Below, in pieces: positions 1-9,520 of a stretch of DNA of 64,000 nt (positions are counted from its first letter, which is position 1; every line of letters starts with the position of its first letter). The stretch comes from Butyrivibrio sp. LB2008 (GTDB lineage Bacteria > Bacillota > Clostridia > Lachnospirales > Lachnospiraceae): assembly GCF_000621565.1 (NCBI RefSeq), contig NZ_KK211305.1:456666-520665 (forward strand). The letters are read 5' to 3'. The translations under genes and the position numbers were made by a program. The notes beneath the pieces are model-generated. The model saw only the letters and a list, made by a program, of their open reading frames with translations, was not told the origin of the DNA and ran no database searches.

Positions 1-1
1 T

Positions 2-1192
2 ATGAAAGATGCGGGCATTGAGTCAGCGGATCTTATGATTGCTGTTACTGAGTCGGATGAGCTCAACCTGTTGTGTTGTCTTATTGCGAAGAAAGCAGGT
101 AACTGCCATACAATAGCCAGAGTTCGTAATCCGATCTATAAAAAAGAGATCAATTTTATCAAAGAAGAACTTGGACTTTCGATGGTAATAAATCCTGAGG
201 AAGCAGCAGCCGGTGAGGCGGACAGACTTCTTAAGTTCCCGTCTGCCACCAAAGTGGAAACTTTTTCAAGGGGAAGAGCGGAGCTCGTAAAGTTTATCGT
301 TACCAAGAATTTGAGAATATGCGATAAGGCTTTGAGGGATATTCCCGATGATCTTAAGAAACAGGTCATTATTTCCGTAGTATCACGTGATAATGAAGTA
401 TTTATCCCTGACGGTAATTTTATTCTGAGGGCAGGGGATGAGATAACTATTTTCGGATCGGGCAGAAATACACTTACTTTCTTCAAGAAGCTCGGTCTCC
501 CGACGGCTAAAGTTCCTTCGACCATAATTGTCGGAGGCGGCGAGACGGGATTCTATCTTGCCAAAGAGCTTATGTCTATCGGAATAAAAGTTACACTTTT
601 TGAAAAAGATGCCGTAAGATGCAAGGAACTTTCAGATCTTTTGCCGCAGGCACTTATAATAAACGGAGACGGAACCGACAAAGATATGCTGCTTGAAGAG
701 GGTATTACAACGGTTGGTTCTTTTGTTGCCCTTACAAATCTTGATGAGGAGAATATCATGCTCTCAATGTACGTTAAGAGCATCAATCCAAAAGCCAAGA
801 TCATTACCAAGGTTCACAGAGTAAATTACGGAGATATCATAGGTTCACTTGATATAGGAAGTGTCATCTATCCTAAGAATATTACCGCAGACAGGATTGT
901 CCAGTTTGTGCGTGGAATGTCAGCTTCCAAGGACAGTAATATCGAGACACTTTACAAGCTTAACGATGAGCGAGTAGAAGCTCTCGAGTTTATTGTAAGA
1001 AACGGAAGTCCCGTTATAGGAGTTCCGCTGTCACAGCTCAACTTAAAGAAAGGTATTCTTATCGCTTGTATAAATCACTACGGAGAAATTTTGTCTCCTA
1101 CAGGTGCAAGTGTTATAAAGGACAGAGATTCTGTTATCGTTGTTACGACCAGAACAGGATTAAAAGACATAAATGATATTTTGGAGAACTAA
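2..1192 (+). CDS. trkA: Trk system potassium uptake protein TrkA (5' partial)
   Basis: Peripheral, NAD-binding gating subunit of the Trk/Ktr potassium uptake system. The 396 visible residues start inside the first Rossmann domain, and the usual N-terminal glycine-rich motif is missing, so the gene begins before the window and the ATG at 2 is probably internal. Visible domains are the end of TrkA_N-1, TrkA_C-1 (about 80-165), a second complete TrkA_N with an IIVGGGETG dinucleotide loop at about 176-184, and TrkA_C-2 (about 310-395). This is the tandem N-C-N-C plan of full-length TrkA (about 450 residues). trkH follows after 3 bases, so the two are surely co-transcribed. Confident call; only the true start is unseen. 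Confidence 0.93.
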   Translation: MKDAGIESADLMIAVTESDELNLLCCLIAKKAGNCHTIARVRNPIYKKEINFIKEELGLSMVINPEEAAAGEADRLLKFPSATKVETFSRGRAELVKFIVTKNLRICDKALRDIPDDLKKQVIISVVSRDNEVFIPDGNFILRAGDEITIFGSGRNTLTFFKKLGLPTAKVPSTIIVGGGETGFYLAKELMSIGIKVTLFEKDAVRCKELSDLLPQALIINGDGTDKDMLLEEGITTVGSFVALTNLDEENIMLSMYVKSINPKAKIITKVHRVNYGDIIGSLDIGSVIYPKNITADRIVQFVRGMSASKDSNIETLYKLNDERVEALEFIVRNGSPVIGVPLSQLNLKKGILIACINHYGEILSPTGASVIKDRDSVIVVTTRTGLKDINDILEN

Positions 1193-1195
1193 AAA

Positions 1196-2641
1196 ATGAA
1201 TTATTCGATGATCAGATACATTCTCTTCAGGCTTATGAGAGTAATGGGATGTCTGTTTATGCTGCCGTTTGTGGTGGCGATTATCTATAAAGAATACGAC
1301 AGTGCTGTGGCGTTTCTTGCGATTGCGGCAGTTGTTTCGATTCTTGGAGTTATAGGTACACATAAGAAACCTTCCAACAAAGTTATTTATGCAAAAGAGG
1401 GATTCTCTATCACCGCAGTAGCATGGGTGCTCATGAGTCTTATCGGTGCCGTACCGTTTGTTATAACGGGAACCATTCCAAATTACGTTGATGCCGTGTT
1501 TGAGACGGTATCGGGACTTACAACAACCGGAGGAAGTATCCTCACAAGCTTGGATGGAATTGAGTACAGTGTTCAGTTCTGGAGAACATTTACGCACTGG
1601 ATTGGCGGTATGGGAGTTTTGGTATTCCTTCTTGCCATTGTTCCCATGGCGGACGGTTACAGTATGCATCTTATGCGTGCTGAGAGCCCGGGCCCCGTTG
1701 TCGGAAAGATTGTTCCCAAGGTAAAAGATACAGCAAAGATTCTTTATCTTATTTATTTTGGAATCACTGTTGTTGAGATTATATGTCTGTGTATATCCGG
1801 AATGCCGTTGTATGATGCGATCACGATTTCTTTTTCAACGGTAGGAACAGGTGGATTTGCTGTAAATAATGCCGGTATAGGCGGTTACTCTATTATGAGC
1901 CAGGTAATAATTATTGTATTCATGGCACTTTGCGGAGTTAATTTTACAGTTTATTATTTCCTTCTGAATAAAAAGCCCAAAGAGGCTTTTGCCATAGAAG
2001 AAGTAAAATTCTACTTCGGGACAATGTTTATTGCAGCTGCATTTATCGCTGTGAACATTTACAGAGCGGGAGTTCTTGATAATGCGGGACTTTCGTTCCA
2101 CCATTCACTGTTCGCTGTTGTTTCTGTTATGACTACAACAGGTTTTGGAACACTTGACTTTGATAAATGGCCGATGTTCTCCAAGATGATCTTGTGTATC
2201 CTGTCACTTGTGGGAGCCTGCGCGGGATCTACAGGCGGTGGATTCAAGTTCTCAAGAGCCCTTATTATTATCAGGAATTGTAGGAATGAACTTAATTTTA
2301 TTGTTCATCCCAAAGCTATCAAGAGGGTTTATATGGACGGTCATACGGTTGAAGGAACAACGGTTAAGTCTGTTTCTGCATATCTGGGACTGTATGTGGT
2401 GACATTTATTGCTTCGACTATAATCGTTGCGCTTGATAATTTTGATTTTCAGACGACTGTTACTTCAGTTGCGGCAACGCTCAACAATATAGGACCGGGA
2501 CTTGGAATGGTAGGACCTATGGGCAATTATTCCGAGTTCTCAGCTTTATCCAAGATTGTTCTTATGTTTGATATGTTGGCGGGCCGATTGGAATTGTTAC
2601 CGATATTTATAGTAATTAAACCCAAAACATGGCGTAGATAA
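1196..2641 (+). CDS. trkH: Trk-type potassium transporter membrane subunit TrkH
   Basis: Integral membrane K+ translocating subunit that works with the adjacent TrkA. The 481 residues are mostly hydrophobic helices and fit the TrkH/KtrB superfamily length. Four glycine-bearing selectivity-filter loops are visible: SGLTTTGGS (about 104), STVGTGGFA (about 216), MTTTGFGTL (about 311) and NNIGPGLG (about 430). A GSTGGGFKF loop lies between the third and fourth repeats. The start ATG at 1196 follows the trkA stop by only 3 bases, which implies translational coupling. No clear terminator was seen after the stop. Confidence 0.93.
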   Translation: MNYSMIRYILFRLMRVMGCLFMLPFVVAIIYKEYDSAVAFLAIAAVVSILGVIGTHKKPSNKVIYAKEGFSITAVAWVLMSLIGAVPFVITGTIPNYVDAVFETVSGLTTTGGSILTSLDGIEYSVQFWRTFTHWIGGMGVLVFLLAIVPMADGYSMHLMRAESPGPVVGKIVPKVKDTAKILYLIYFGITVVEIICLCISGMPLYDAITISFSTVGTGGFAVNNAGIGGYSIMSQVIIIVFMALCGVNFTVYYFLLNKKPKEAFAIEEVKFYFGTMFIAAAFIAVNIYRAGVLDNAGLSFHHSLFAVVSVMTTTGFGTLDFDKWPMFSKMILCILSLVGACAGSTGGGFKFSRALIIIRNCRNELNFIVHPKAIKRVYMDGHTVEGTTVKSVSAYLGLYVVTFIASTIIVALDNFDFQTTVTSVAATLNNIGPGLGMVGPMGNYSEFSALSKIVLMFDMLAGRLELLPIFIVIKPKTWRR

Positions 2642-2789
2642 CGCTTGGTTCGGCGCTTTTTGGAAAAAAAGATAAAATTTGCAAGTTTTTTGAAAAAATA
2701 TATTGGAATTTGTGTCCAAATTGTGATAAACTTTAGTTTATTCTGTGAAATAAAAATTAAAAAACTATAAAGTGTTTTTTGAGGTGAAG

Positions 2790-3377
2790 ATGAAGAGAGC
2801 AAGGTGGATAATTGTTGTTCTTGCTGTGGTATTTGTTGCCTTTCTTTTTATCGCTGTTCGACATGTTTATAGTCGGAATGGTTCGGTTCAGGACACATCA
2901 GGCACCGAAGACGCTTATAATGCTGCAGAAGAAACACTTCTAAAGTATATGGGCGTTGATGAAGAGAAGAATGATACTTCCAATGAAAACGATGAAGAAA
3001 AAATTGCAGATTTGACGAGCGGTAGTAGATTAACTCAGAGAGTTACCGTAAGAGATGAAGATGAGATTCTTCCGTACAGTGGTACGGTTACAAAGGACCA
3101 GGATGCATTTTATCCGGGAACGTATGAGATAACATTTACTACAGATGAGCTGTTGCCAAAAGCGGCTACTGTCGAAGTTGAAATGGATGTATTAAAGGGC
3201 GATGAAGTCTATATACTTACAGGAGACAAGGATTCGGGGTATAAGGAATATGCGGTGGTAACCGTGGACAAGTACAATACAGTGAGCTTTACAACAGATA
3301 CGTTGCAGACATATACATTGTCTACAACAAATATTCCCGCAGCTCAGGAAGCTATGGCGGGAATGATCGGGGATTGA
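2790..3377 (+). CDS. Membrane-anchored hypothetical protein
   Basis: Not recognised as a known family. The start is placed at ATG 2790 because GAGGTGA lies just upstream (2781-2787); an in-frame GTG at 2772 is less likely. The product of about 195 residues has a basic N terminus and one hydrophobic helix (about 5-25) without a lipobox, so it looks like a signal anchor or cleaved signal. An acidic Asp/Glu/Asn-rich linker follows, then a beta-rich C-terminal half with many Thr and Val. That suggests an extracytoplasmic domain held near the membrane. It is a single gene converging on traX, and no function is proposed. Confidence 0.7.
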   Translation: MKRARWIIVVLAVVFVAFLFIAVRHVYSRNGSVQDTSGTEDAYNAAEETLLKYMGVDEEKNDTSNENDEEKIADLTSGSRLTQRVTVRDEDEILPYSGTVTKDQDAFYPGTYEITFTTDELLPKAATVEVEMDVLKGDEVYILTGDKDSGYKEYAVVTVDKYNTVSFTTDTLQTYTLSTTNIPAAQEAMAGMIGD

Positions 3378-3387
3378 TCGGTTAGGA

Positions 3388-4158
3388 TCATTGTGTTAAA
3401 GCTTTTGCGATAAGGAGCCTTATCACAAATAAGAGAAGAAGATGAACAGGGTAGAAAGCGTAGAACAGATATTTATATCTGCCGAGCTTTTTACCTTGTT
3501 TTTGATTGTACATATATATGAGGATGAAAGCCGGAAAGCTCAGCCATTCTGTGCTATATGAGGCGATAATAAGATATGCCGCTGCTATATTAAGCGGGAA
3601 TACAGGCTTAAAGAAGCAGAAGATAACGGCAAGAATAATACCGTAGTATTTGTAGTCGCATTTCAGGAAGTATGCAATGCATGATGTCAAAAGAATAAAC
3701 AAAAGAGCGGGAGCAATTGCGCGTGTGGCGGTTAGCTCGTTTTTTTGAAAAAAATCATATATGGCTTTGGCGCCCCACAGCGTTATGAGTGCGAGAAAGA
3801 GAGTTATTCCGACATTATTATGCTGCATATCGATTTCTCCCGAGAATGCATAGTCGAAGGGGAGTTCCGAGATCAAAGCAAAAACAAACAGACTAAGGGC
3901 ATATCTTAGTCTGTTTGAAGTATGTGTGAATCCTTCGGCAATGAGAAATATAAAGAGAGGAAAAGAGGTCCTTCCTATACATCTCAGTGCGCGATATATG
4001 ATCTTTATTGTGGCAAATGACATTCCCACAGGTAAAATACCGTCTTTTATAAGTGGGAGAAGTATCGCTGCGCCGATATGATCTATGAACATTGTCACGC
4101 AAGCAATTATTTTAAGTGTGTTTCCGGATAATTTGCGGAAATCTGCGAATTTGTCCAT
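3388..4158 (-). CDS. TraX family membrane protein
   Basis: The 256-residue polytopic membrane protein opens with LSGNTLKIIACVTMFIDHIG, the characteristic start of the TraX family. That family is named after the F-plasmid pilin acetylase and is common in Firmicute chromosomes as a putative acyltransferase of unknown substrate. About eight hydrophobic segments are visible, ending in a basic tail. It sits 20 bases after thyA on the minus strand and is probably the last gene of the MBL-thyA-traX operon. Family membership is fairly sure; the acylation substrate is unknown, and nothing local suggests conjugation. Confidence 0.8.
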   Translation of the reverse strand: MDKFADFRKLSGNTLKIIACVTMFIDHIGAAILLPLIKDGILPVGMSFATIKIIYRALRCIGRTSFPLFIFLIAEGFTHTSNRLRYALSLFVFALISELPFDYAFSGEIDMQHNNVGITLFLALITLWGAKAIYDFFQKNELTATRAIAPALLFILLTSCIAYFLKCDYKYYGIILAVIFCFFKPVFPLNIAAAYLIIASYSTEWLSFPAFILIYMYNQKQGKKLGRYKYLFYAFYPVHLLLLFVIRLLIAKALTQ

Positions 4159-4178
4159 TTTAGTATAAGCTCCGTGTG

Positions 4179-5030
4179 TCAGATTGCGATAGGGATGTTT
4201 TTGAGCTGTTCCCCGGCAACTTCGTAGTTTTCAAGTGATACATCATTTCTGGTAAATTCATAGAAATCCTTTATATCGGGATTTAATGTGAATTTAGGTG
4301 CGGGAAGAGGAGTACGTTTGATGAGCTCTTTTACGAGAGGAATGTGCCTGTCGTAGATATGAGCGTCGGCAATTACATGTACAAGTTCTCCTACATTCAT
4401 GTCGCATACCTGAGCAAGCATGTGCACGAGAACGGCATACTGAACGACATTCCAGTTATTTGCCGCAAGTACATCCTGTGAACGCTGGTTAAGTATTGCA
4501 TTAAGAGTGAGCTTATCTTCACCTTTTTTCTGAGTTACGTTGTAAGTTACACTGTATGCGCAAGGGTACAGATTCATCTCATGAAGATCTGAGAACATGT
4601 AAGTGTTTGTCATTATGCGTCTGCTGAACGGATTATTTTTCAGGTCGTAGATGACTCTGTCGATCTGATCGAACTCGCCTTCCTTATAAATGCTCTTTTG
4701 AGCTATCTGGTAGCCGTAGGCCTTTCCTATGGAGCCTGTTTCATCGGCCCATTCATCCCAGATGTGGCTGTGAAGGTCGTTTATGTTATTGCTTTTTTGC
4801 TGATAGATCCAGAGTATCTCATCAGTAGCGCTCTTGAGAGCAGTCTTTCTTAGTGTCATTATCGGAAATTCTTTTGAAAGGTCATATCTGTTTACGACAC
4901 CGAATTTCTTTATTGTATAGGCAGATGTTCCGTCCGGCCAGTGGGGACGTACCTTTTCACCTTCTGTTGATGTTCCGTTTTCCATGATATCTTTGCACAT
5001 GGATATAAAAATTTCATCGGCTTTTGACAT
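4179..5030 (-). CDS. thyA: Thymidylate synthase
   Basis: Converts dUMP and methylene-tetrahydrofolate to dTMP and dihydrofolate. The start is set at the ATG ending at 5030 because a GGAGGAACGGT ribosome site precedes it; the longer reading frame to 5075 would run into the upstream gene. The 283-residue protein shows the phosphate-binding Arg pair (FSRRIM, 136-140), the catalytic Cys in LYPCAYS (C157) and the QRSQD nucleotide-binding motif (182-186). The Cys neighbourhood is not the textbook PPCH but is recognisable from clostridial ThyA. It lies in a minus-strand operon between the beta-CASP protein and traX. folA, which recycles the dihydrofolate, lies 3 kb away on the other strand. Confidence 0.95.
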   Translation of the reverse strand: MSKADEIFISMCKDIMENGTSTEGEKVRPHWPDGTSAYTIKKFGVVNRYDLSKEFPIMTLRKTALKSATDEILWIYQQKSNNINDLHSHIWDEWADETGSIGKAYGYQIAQKSIYKEGEFDQIDRVIYDLKNNPFSRRIMTNTYMFSDLHEMNLYPCAYSVTYNVTQKKGEDKLTLNAILNQRSQDVLAANNWNVVQYAVLVHMLAQVCDMNVGELVHVIADAHIYDRHIPLVKELIKRTPLPAPKFTLNPDIKDFYEFTRNDVSLENYEVAGEQLKNIPIAI

Positions 5031-5053
5031 ACCGTTCCTCCTAGTTATAATGA

Positions 5054-6658
5054 TTATTTTCCCCATTTTTCGCAAAGTGCGATTATCTGATCGGCAAATT
5101 TTGCTTTGTCTTTGTTGGTCATTCCTTCGCTCTTTGCGATTATGCCGATAAGCCTTGCTCCGGCAGCTTTGAGTCTTGCATATACATCGGATACGAGAGC
5201 TGCTTCTTTTGTCTTCTTGGGAATCGGAACGGCTTCTTTTATGAAGGTTCCGGAAATAAGATCAAATTCCGTTCCGCTGTAGGGAGCATAGGTATCGAAT
5301 CCGTACTCGTCTTTAAGTGTCTTGGCAAAAGAGCTGCAGACACAGTCTTCACCGTGAACGACAAAGACTTTCTTGGGACGCTTTGCGGTAAAACCGTTCA
5401 TCCATTCGATAAGGCCGTTTTTGTCCGCATGACCGGAAAGCCCTTCGAGTTTACAGATATCGGCTTTTACATCCACGGTCTCGCCAAATAGCTTTATCTG
5501 TTCTGCACCGTCTATAATGGCTCTGCCGGTTGTTCCAATTGACTGATAGCCTACAAAAAGAATGGTACATTCTTCACGCCAGAGATTGTGCTTGAGATGA
5601 TGTCTTACACGACCTGCTTCGCACATGCCCGATGCGGAGATGATAACCTTTGGCTCAGGGTCTTCGTTTATAGCTCGCGATTCTTCCGTGGTGATAGCGA
5701 GATTAAGCCCCGGGAAAGTGATCGGATTGATCCTTTTTTTTACAAGTTCCATGGCCTCTTCGTCGTAGCATTCATAGCGGTTATCATTAAATATCTCTGT
5801 AGCTTCGACGGCAAGAGGACTGTCTACAAACACCGGAAAATTGGGAAGCGACTTAACAAGTCCGTCCTTCTTTATCTTTCTGATGAAATAGAGCATTTCC
5901 TGTGTTCTTCCGACAGCAAAAGAAGGAATGACGACATTTCCTCCTCTTGCAAAAGTTCTGTCCAGAATTTCCGAAAGTTCTTTTATATAATCCGGTCTTT
6001 CGGTGGAATGCAGCCTGTCACCGTAGGTGGACTCGATAAGTACATAGTCTGCCGAATCAGTGAAATGCGGATCCTTTATTAGAGGCTGGGCCTTATTACC
6101 GATGTCACCGGAAAAGACAATTTTCTTTGTGACATTTTTTTCCGTAACCCAAACTTCAATGCTGGCTGAGCCGAGAAGATGGCCGATATCGGTAAAACGG
6201 ATCTTTACTCCGTCGCATACATCGATTTCTTCGCCATATCTGCATGGGATAAAAGTTTTTATGGTCTTCTCGGCGTCTTCCATTGTATAGGAAGGTTCCA
6301 TCTGTGTTATTTCTTTATTTCGTTTGGCTTTTCTGTTGCGCCATTCGGCTTCCTGCATCTGGATATGAGCGCAGTCTCTGAGCATAATGTTGCATAGGTC
6401 GCAGGTTGCGTCTGTTGAGTATATTTTGCCTCTGAAACCTTTGGCGTATAAAAGAGGAAGATTTCCCGAATGATCCACATGAGCGTGGGTTAGAAATACA
6501 TAATCAATCTCGGGTGCCGAAACTGGGATGGGAACATTTTCAAAGTAGTCTTTGCCTTGTTCCATACCATAGTCTATCAGAATGTTTTTTCCACAAGCGG
6601 AAAGCAAATGACAACTGCCTGTAACTTCGTGGTCAGCGCCTATAAATGTAAGTTTCAT
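5054..6658 (-). CDS. MBL-fold beta-CASP hydrolase (predicted ribonuclease)
   Basis: Metallo-beta-lactamase fold protein of the beta-CASP branch (CPSF73/YSH1-like), whose members are mostly RNA nucleases. The Zn-binding HAHVDH motif is at 58-63. Later metal ligands include GHLLGS and SGDIGN. The beta-CASP part has DSPLAVEAT, a SASGMCEAGR loop, SGHAD and VVHGED, and an RMMBL-like C-terminal segment follows. At 534 residues it matches the stand-alone bacterial group often annotated as an RNA-processing exonuclease. It starts the minus-strand operon with thyA and traX. The fold is certain; RNA as substrate is inferred from the family. Confidence 0.87.
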   Translation of the reverse strand: MKLTFIGADHEVTGSCHLLSACGKNILIDYGMEQGKDYFENVPIPVSAPEIDYVFLTHAHVDHSGNLPLLYAKGFRGKIYSTDATCDLCNIMLRDCAHIQMQEAEWRNRKAKRNKEITQMEPSYTMEDAEKTIKTFIPCRYGEEIDVCDGVKIRFTDIGHLLGSASIEVWVTEKNVTKKIVFSGDIGNKAQPLIKDPHFTDSADYVLIESTYGDRLHSTERPDYIKELSEILDRTFARGGNVVIPSFAVGRTQEMLYFIRKIKKDGLVKSLPNFPVFVDSPLAVEATEIFNDNRYECYDEEAMELVKKRINPITFPGLNLAITTEESRAINEDPEPKVIISASGMCEAGRVRHHLKHNLWREECTILFVGYQSIGTTGRAIIDGAEQIKLFGETVDVKADICKLEGLSGHADKNGLIEWMNGFTAKRPKKVFVVHGEDCVCSSFAKTLKDEYGFDTYAPYSGTEFDLISGTFIKEAVPIPKKTKEAALVSDVYARLKAAGARLIGIIAKSEGMTNKDKAKFADQIIALCEKWGK

Positions 6659-6718
6659 GGCTATTCCCCCTTTTAATTAGCATATCATAATTTCATTGTG
6701 GAAAAAATAGGCGATATT

Positions 6719-6727
6719 TGGTAAAAT
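6719..6727 (+). promoter_or_regulatory. Putative extended -10 promoter for the DUF3048 gene
   Basis: TGGTAAAAT has the TGn spacer of an extended -10 site followed by TAAAAT. It lies about 36 bases before the start of the lipoprotein gene, in the AT-rich gap between divergent genes. No -35 box at ideal spacing is obvious, so this is a modest prediction. Confidence 0.35.
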
Positions 6728-6762
6728 AATTCCATTGACTTAATGTTTAAGGAGATTGGGAG

Positions 6763-7902
6763 ATGTTTACTATGAAAAAAAATAAGAAGATAATTGCAGC
6801 AGCAATGTGTACCTTTATGGCTCTTTCTGCTGTAGCTTGCGGTAAAGATAAGGCCGCTGATAATGCTACTATTGAAGCTTCTTTTGAGAGCGTTGAGGAT
6901 TCAGCTACAGAAGCATCATCTGCAGAAGAAGTCGCTGAGGATTATGTACTTCCCGAGGGAATGTATTACAGTGAGATTACCGGTGAACCTATAAGCGAAG
7001 ATATCAAGGATCAGCGTCCTGTCGCTGTTATGGTCGATAATGAGAAGACAGCTCTTCCTCACTATGGAACAGCAGAGGCAGATGTCGTTTATGAGCTTAT
7101 GAACAGCACACAGAATGACAGAATTACAAGATTTATGTGCATCGTTAAAGATTGGGACAAGATTAAGCAGATGGGTAGTGTAAGAAGTACACGTCCTACA
7201 AATATTCTTCTTGCAGCTGAGTGGAATGCAGTGCTTTGCCATGACGGAGGTCCTTTCTATATCGATGAGTATTTGAAGAATCCTTGGGCTCAGCATTTCT
7301 CAGGAACATTCAAGAGAGTAAATAACGGAAAGCCCAGAGAATTTACAGAGTACGTTTGCGAGGGAGATCTTGATAAGAACTTCTCAAGCAAGTCTAAAGA
7401 TCCTGCATATTCCAAGAATTATACAGAGTATGCAAATGAAGGAAGTCACTTCAACTTTGTAGCTTACGGCAAAGAAGTTGACCTTACAAAGGTTTATGAC
7501 AGAACATATCCTGCAACAGAGATCACACTTCCTTTCTGGCATAATACTTCAACACTTAAGTATAATGAAGATACAAAGCAGTATGAGTACTATGAGTATG
7601 GTTCACGTCATGAGGATGCAGAGGATAACGAGCCTCTCAGCTTCAAGAATGTTATCATTCAGAAATGTGATTTCCATCAGTATGATGAGCACGGTTATCT
7701 CATTTACAACTGTATCGCAGCAGGACAGCCCGGATGGTATATCACAAACGGTGTTGCAAAAGATATCACATGGGTTAAGGACGGCGAGACACATGTGACA
7801 AAGTACTATGATGATAAGGGTGAAGAGATCCAGATCAATACAGGTAAGACATATATTACACTTGTTCCCGCAGATACATGGGGATCGGTAGACGTTCACT
7901 AA
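6763..7902 (+). CDS. DUF3048 domain lipoprotein (YerB-like)
   Basis: Predicted surface lipoprotein of 379 residues. The N terminus has Lys-rich residues, a hydrophobic stretch and a lipobox-like SAVAC with Cys at about 26, followed by an acidic Ser/Glu-rich linker (about 35-60). The rest matches the DUF3048 family (B. subtilis YerB), recognised by RPVAVMVDNEKTALPHYG and the MGSVRSTRP block, with a conserved C-terminal half. The start at 6763 is supported by AAGGAG eight bases upstream; ATG 6772 is an alternative. The family's role is unknown. It is probably a single-gene unit, with a small hairpin after the stop. Confidence 0.83.
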   Translation: MFTMKKNKKIIAAAMCTFMALSAVACGKDKAADNATIEASFESVEDSATEASSAEEVAEDYVLPEGMYYSEITGEPISEDIKDQRPVAVMVDNEKTALPHYGTAEADVVYELMNSTQNDRITRFMCIVKDWDKIKQMGSVRSTRPTNILLAAEWNAVLCHDGGPFYIDEYLKNPWAQHFSGTFKRVNNGKPREFTEYVCEGDLDKNFSSKSKDPAYSKNYTEYANEGSHFNFVAYGKEVDLTKVYDRTYPATEITLPFWHNTSTLKYNEDTKQYEYYEYGSRHEDAEDNEPLSFKNVIIQKCDFHQYDEHGYLIYNCIAAGQPGWYITNGVAKDITWVKDGETHVTKYYDDKGEEIQINTGKTYITLVPADTWGSVDVH

Positions 7903-7920
7903 TAACTGAATAAATTATGA

Positions 7921-7950
7921 GGGCTGCTACAATTATGTTGCAGCCCTTTA
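7921..7950 (+). terminator. Hairpin terminator after the DUF3048 gene
   Basis: GGGCTGC (7921-7927) pairs with GCAGCCC (7940-7946), followed by TTTA. The T-run is short, so this may be a weak intrinsic terminator. It lies in the gap before folA. Confidence 0.55.
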
Positions 7951-7966
7951 TGTTTGGAGGAGAAGT

Positions 7967-8455
7967 ATGAAAGCAATAGTAGCGGTAGACAGTAATTGGG
8001 CAATCGGATATCAGGGACGCCTTTTGGTAAGTATAAGAGCAGATCAGCAGAATTTTAAGAATTTAACAATGGGAAAAACTATCGTATACGGCCGAAAGAC
8101 TCTTGAGACATTTCCGAGAAAAGCAGTGCTTCCGGGAAGAAACAATATAATTCTTTCCACAAAGAAGGACTATGAAGTTAAGGATGCTGTTGTGGCACAC
8201 AGCAAGGAAGAACTTGCGGAGCTTATAAAAGATGTTCCTTCTGATGACATCTTTATTATTGGTGGATCAAGTGTGTATAATGAATTTATTGATGAGTGTG
8301 ATACAGCAATTGTCACATTTATCGATAAGGAATATCAGGCAGACAGCTATTTCCCCAATCTCGATGAAAATCCTGCATGGGAACTTGCCAAAGAGAGCGA
8401 GGAACAGGTCTATTTTGATATAACCTATACGTACAGGACATATAAAAAGAAATAA
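7967..8455 (+). CDS. folA: Dihydrofolate reductase
   Basis: Reduces dihydrofolate to tetrahydrofolate with NADPH, regenerating the cofactor consumed by ThyA. The 162-residue protein has the normal family length, an N-terminal IVAVDSNWAIGYQGRL segment, the GKTIVYGRKTLETFP cofactor-binding region and the IIGGSSVY nucleotide loop near 100. The GGAGGAGAAGT ribosome site supports ATG 7967. The lipid kinase gene follows after 21 bases, probably in the same transcript. Confidence 0.95.
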   Translation: MKAIVAVDSNWAIGYQGRLLVSIRADQQNFKNLTMGKTIVYGRKTLETFPRKAVLPGRNNIILSTKKDYEVKDAVVAHSKEELAELIKDVPSDDIFIIGGSSVYNEFIDECDTAIVTFIDKEYQADSYFPNLDENPAWELAKESEEQVYFDITYTYRTYKKK

Positions 8456-8476
8456 GACTACAGCGAGGAAACGCAT

Positions 8477-9382
8477 ATGGAGAAAAGAGTTCTTATTTTG
8501 ATAAATAAAACTGCGGGGGTCGGAAAAGCAGGGAGTTATACTCTGGATGTGGTTACGAGGTTTGCAAAAGCCGGATATGAACCGGTTGTGTTTCCTATTT
8601 TACCCGAGGACGATCTGACTTCTGAGACTATTATTTATCAGTATGACGGAAGAGTGGATGCAATACTTTGCAGCGGAGGAGACGGAACGCTTAATCATGT
8701 TGTAAATGCAATAATGCGCATGTGCAATAAGCCGATTCTGTCTTACATTCCGGCGGGTAGTACAAATGATTTTGCAAAGGGACTGGGGATACCTGGAGTC
8801 AGAGCGAGGGCTATAGATGTCGCTATAGACGGAAAGCCTTTTAAGTATGATGTTGGTAAGATGAATGGCACATATTTTAATTATGTTGCTGCATTCGGAG
8901 TTTTTTCAAAGGTGAGCTATGCTACAGACCAGGAGCTAAAAAACGTTCTTGGATATGCGGCTTATATACTGAGCGCGATCGCGGAGCTTCCGCAGAATAT
9001 CGGCTACAGTTGCCATATGGAAATTGAAGCGGATGGTGTAAAAGAGAGTGGTGATTATGTTTTCGGAGCGGTGAGCAACTCATCGTCGGTTGCCGGAATG
9101 ACTCTTTTTGGAGACGAGCAGATACAGCAGGATGATGGTCAGATGGAGCTTATTCTGATCCATGCACCAAAGAACCTTGCGGAATTTAATTCCATAATCT
9201 CGGCACTTGCAATGAAAATGCCTGACAATCCGTATCTTACATATAAGCAGGTCAAACATGTTACATTCAAGGCTTCCGAAGATGTAGAGTGGACTTTGGA
9301 TGGTGAATTTGGCGGTTCATACAAAGAGACGGAAGTATCTGTTATAGAGAAAGCAATAACTATAAGAACCAAGAACAGATGA
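8477..9382 (+). CDS. Diacylglycerol kinase family lipid kinase
   Basis: Member of the DagK/YegS family, which phosphorylates lipids such as diacylglycerol or undecaprenol-related substrates at the inner face of the membrane. The catalytic-domain signature CSGGDGTLNHV is at about 71-81, followed by IPAGSTNDFAKGLG (about 95-108). The remaining beta-sandwich region ends with WTLDGEFGG, the usual C-terminal motif of the family. At 301 residues the length is normal. The lipid substrate cannot be told from sequence. It is the second gene of a likely folA operon. Confidence 0.88.
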   Translation: MEKRVLILINKTAGVGKAGSYTLDVVTRFAKAGYEPVVFPILPEDDLTSETIIYQYDGRVDAILCSGGDGTLNHVVNAIMRMCNKPILSYIPAGSTNDFAKGLGIPGVRARAIDVAIDGKPFKYDVGKMNGTYFNYVAAFGVFSKVSYATDQELKNVLGYAAYILSAIAELPQNIGYSCHMEIEADGVKESGDYVFGAVSNSSSVAGMTLFGDEQIQQDDGQMELILIHAPKNLAEFNSIISALAMKMPDNPYLTYKQVKHVTFKASEDVEWTLDGEFGGSYKETEVSVIEKAITIRTKNR

Positions 9383-9392
9383 ATATTTAAAC

Positions 9393-9493
9393 AAACGCTC
9401 CGCTATGGATGCGACCGATGCGCAGAAGTATTATGCAAGCTAAAGCTTGCGCGCATCGGCGCGCAAAGAGTTGCAAAGCAACTCTTTGCTCTT
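9393..9493 (+). repeat. Structured dispersed repeat, copy 1
   Basis: First of three copies in the window (see also 33906-34026 and 55081-55216). The core begins AAACGCTCCGCTATGGATGC. CCGATGCGC pairs with GCGCATCGG, and within that GCAAGCT pairs with AGCTTGC. A second hairpin, AGAGTTGC pairing with GCAACTCT, follows. This copy lacks the AT-rich hairpin that precedes copies 2 and 3. It lies between the convergent lipid kinase gene and araA, where it could also act in transcript end formation. Confidence 0.85.
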
Positions 9494-9520
9494 CTAGGAT
9501 TAGAAAAAAGAGGGGTGGCA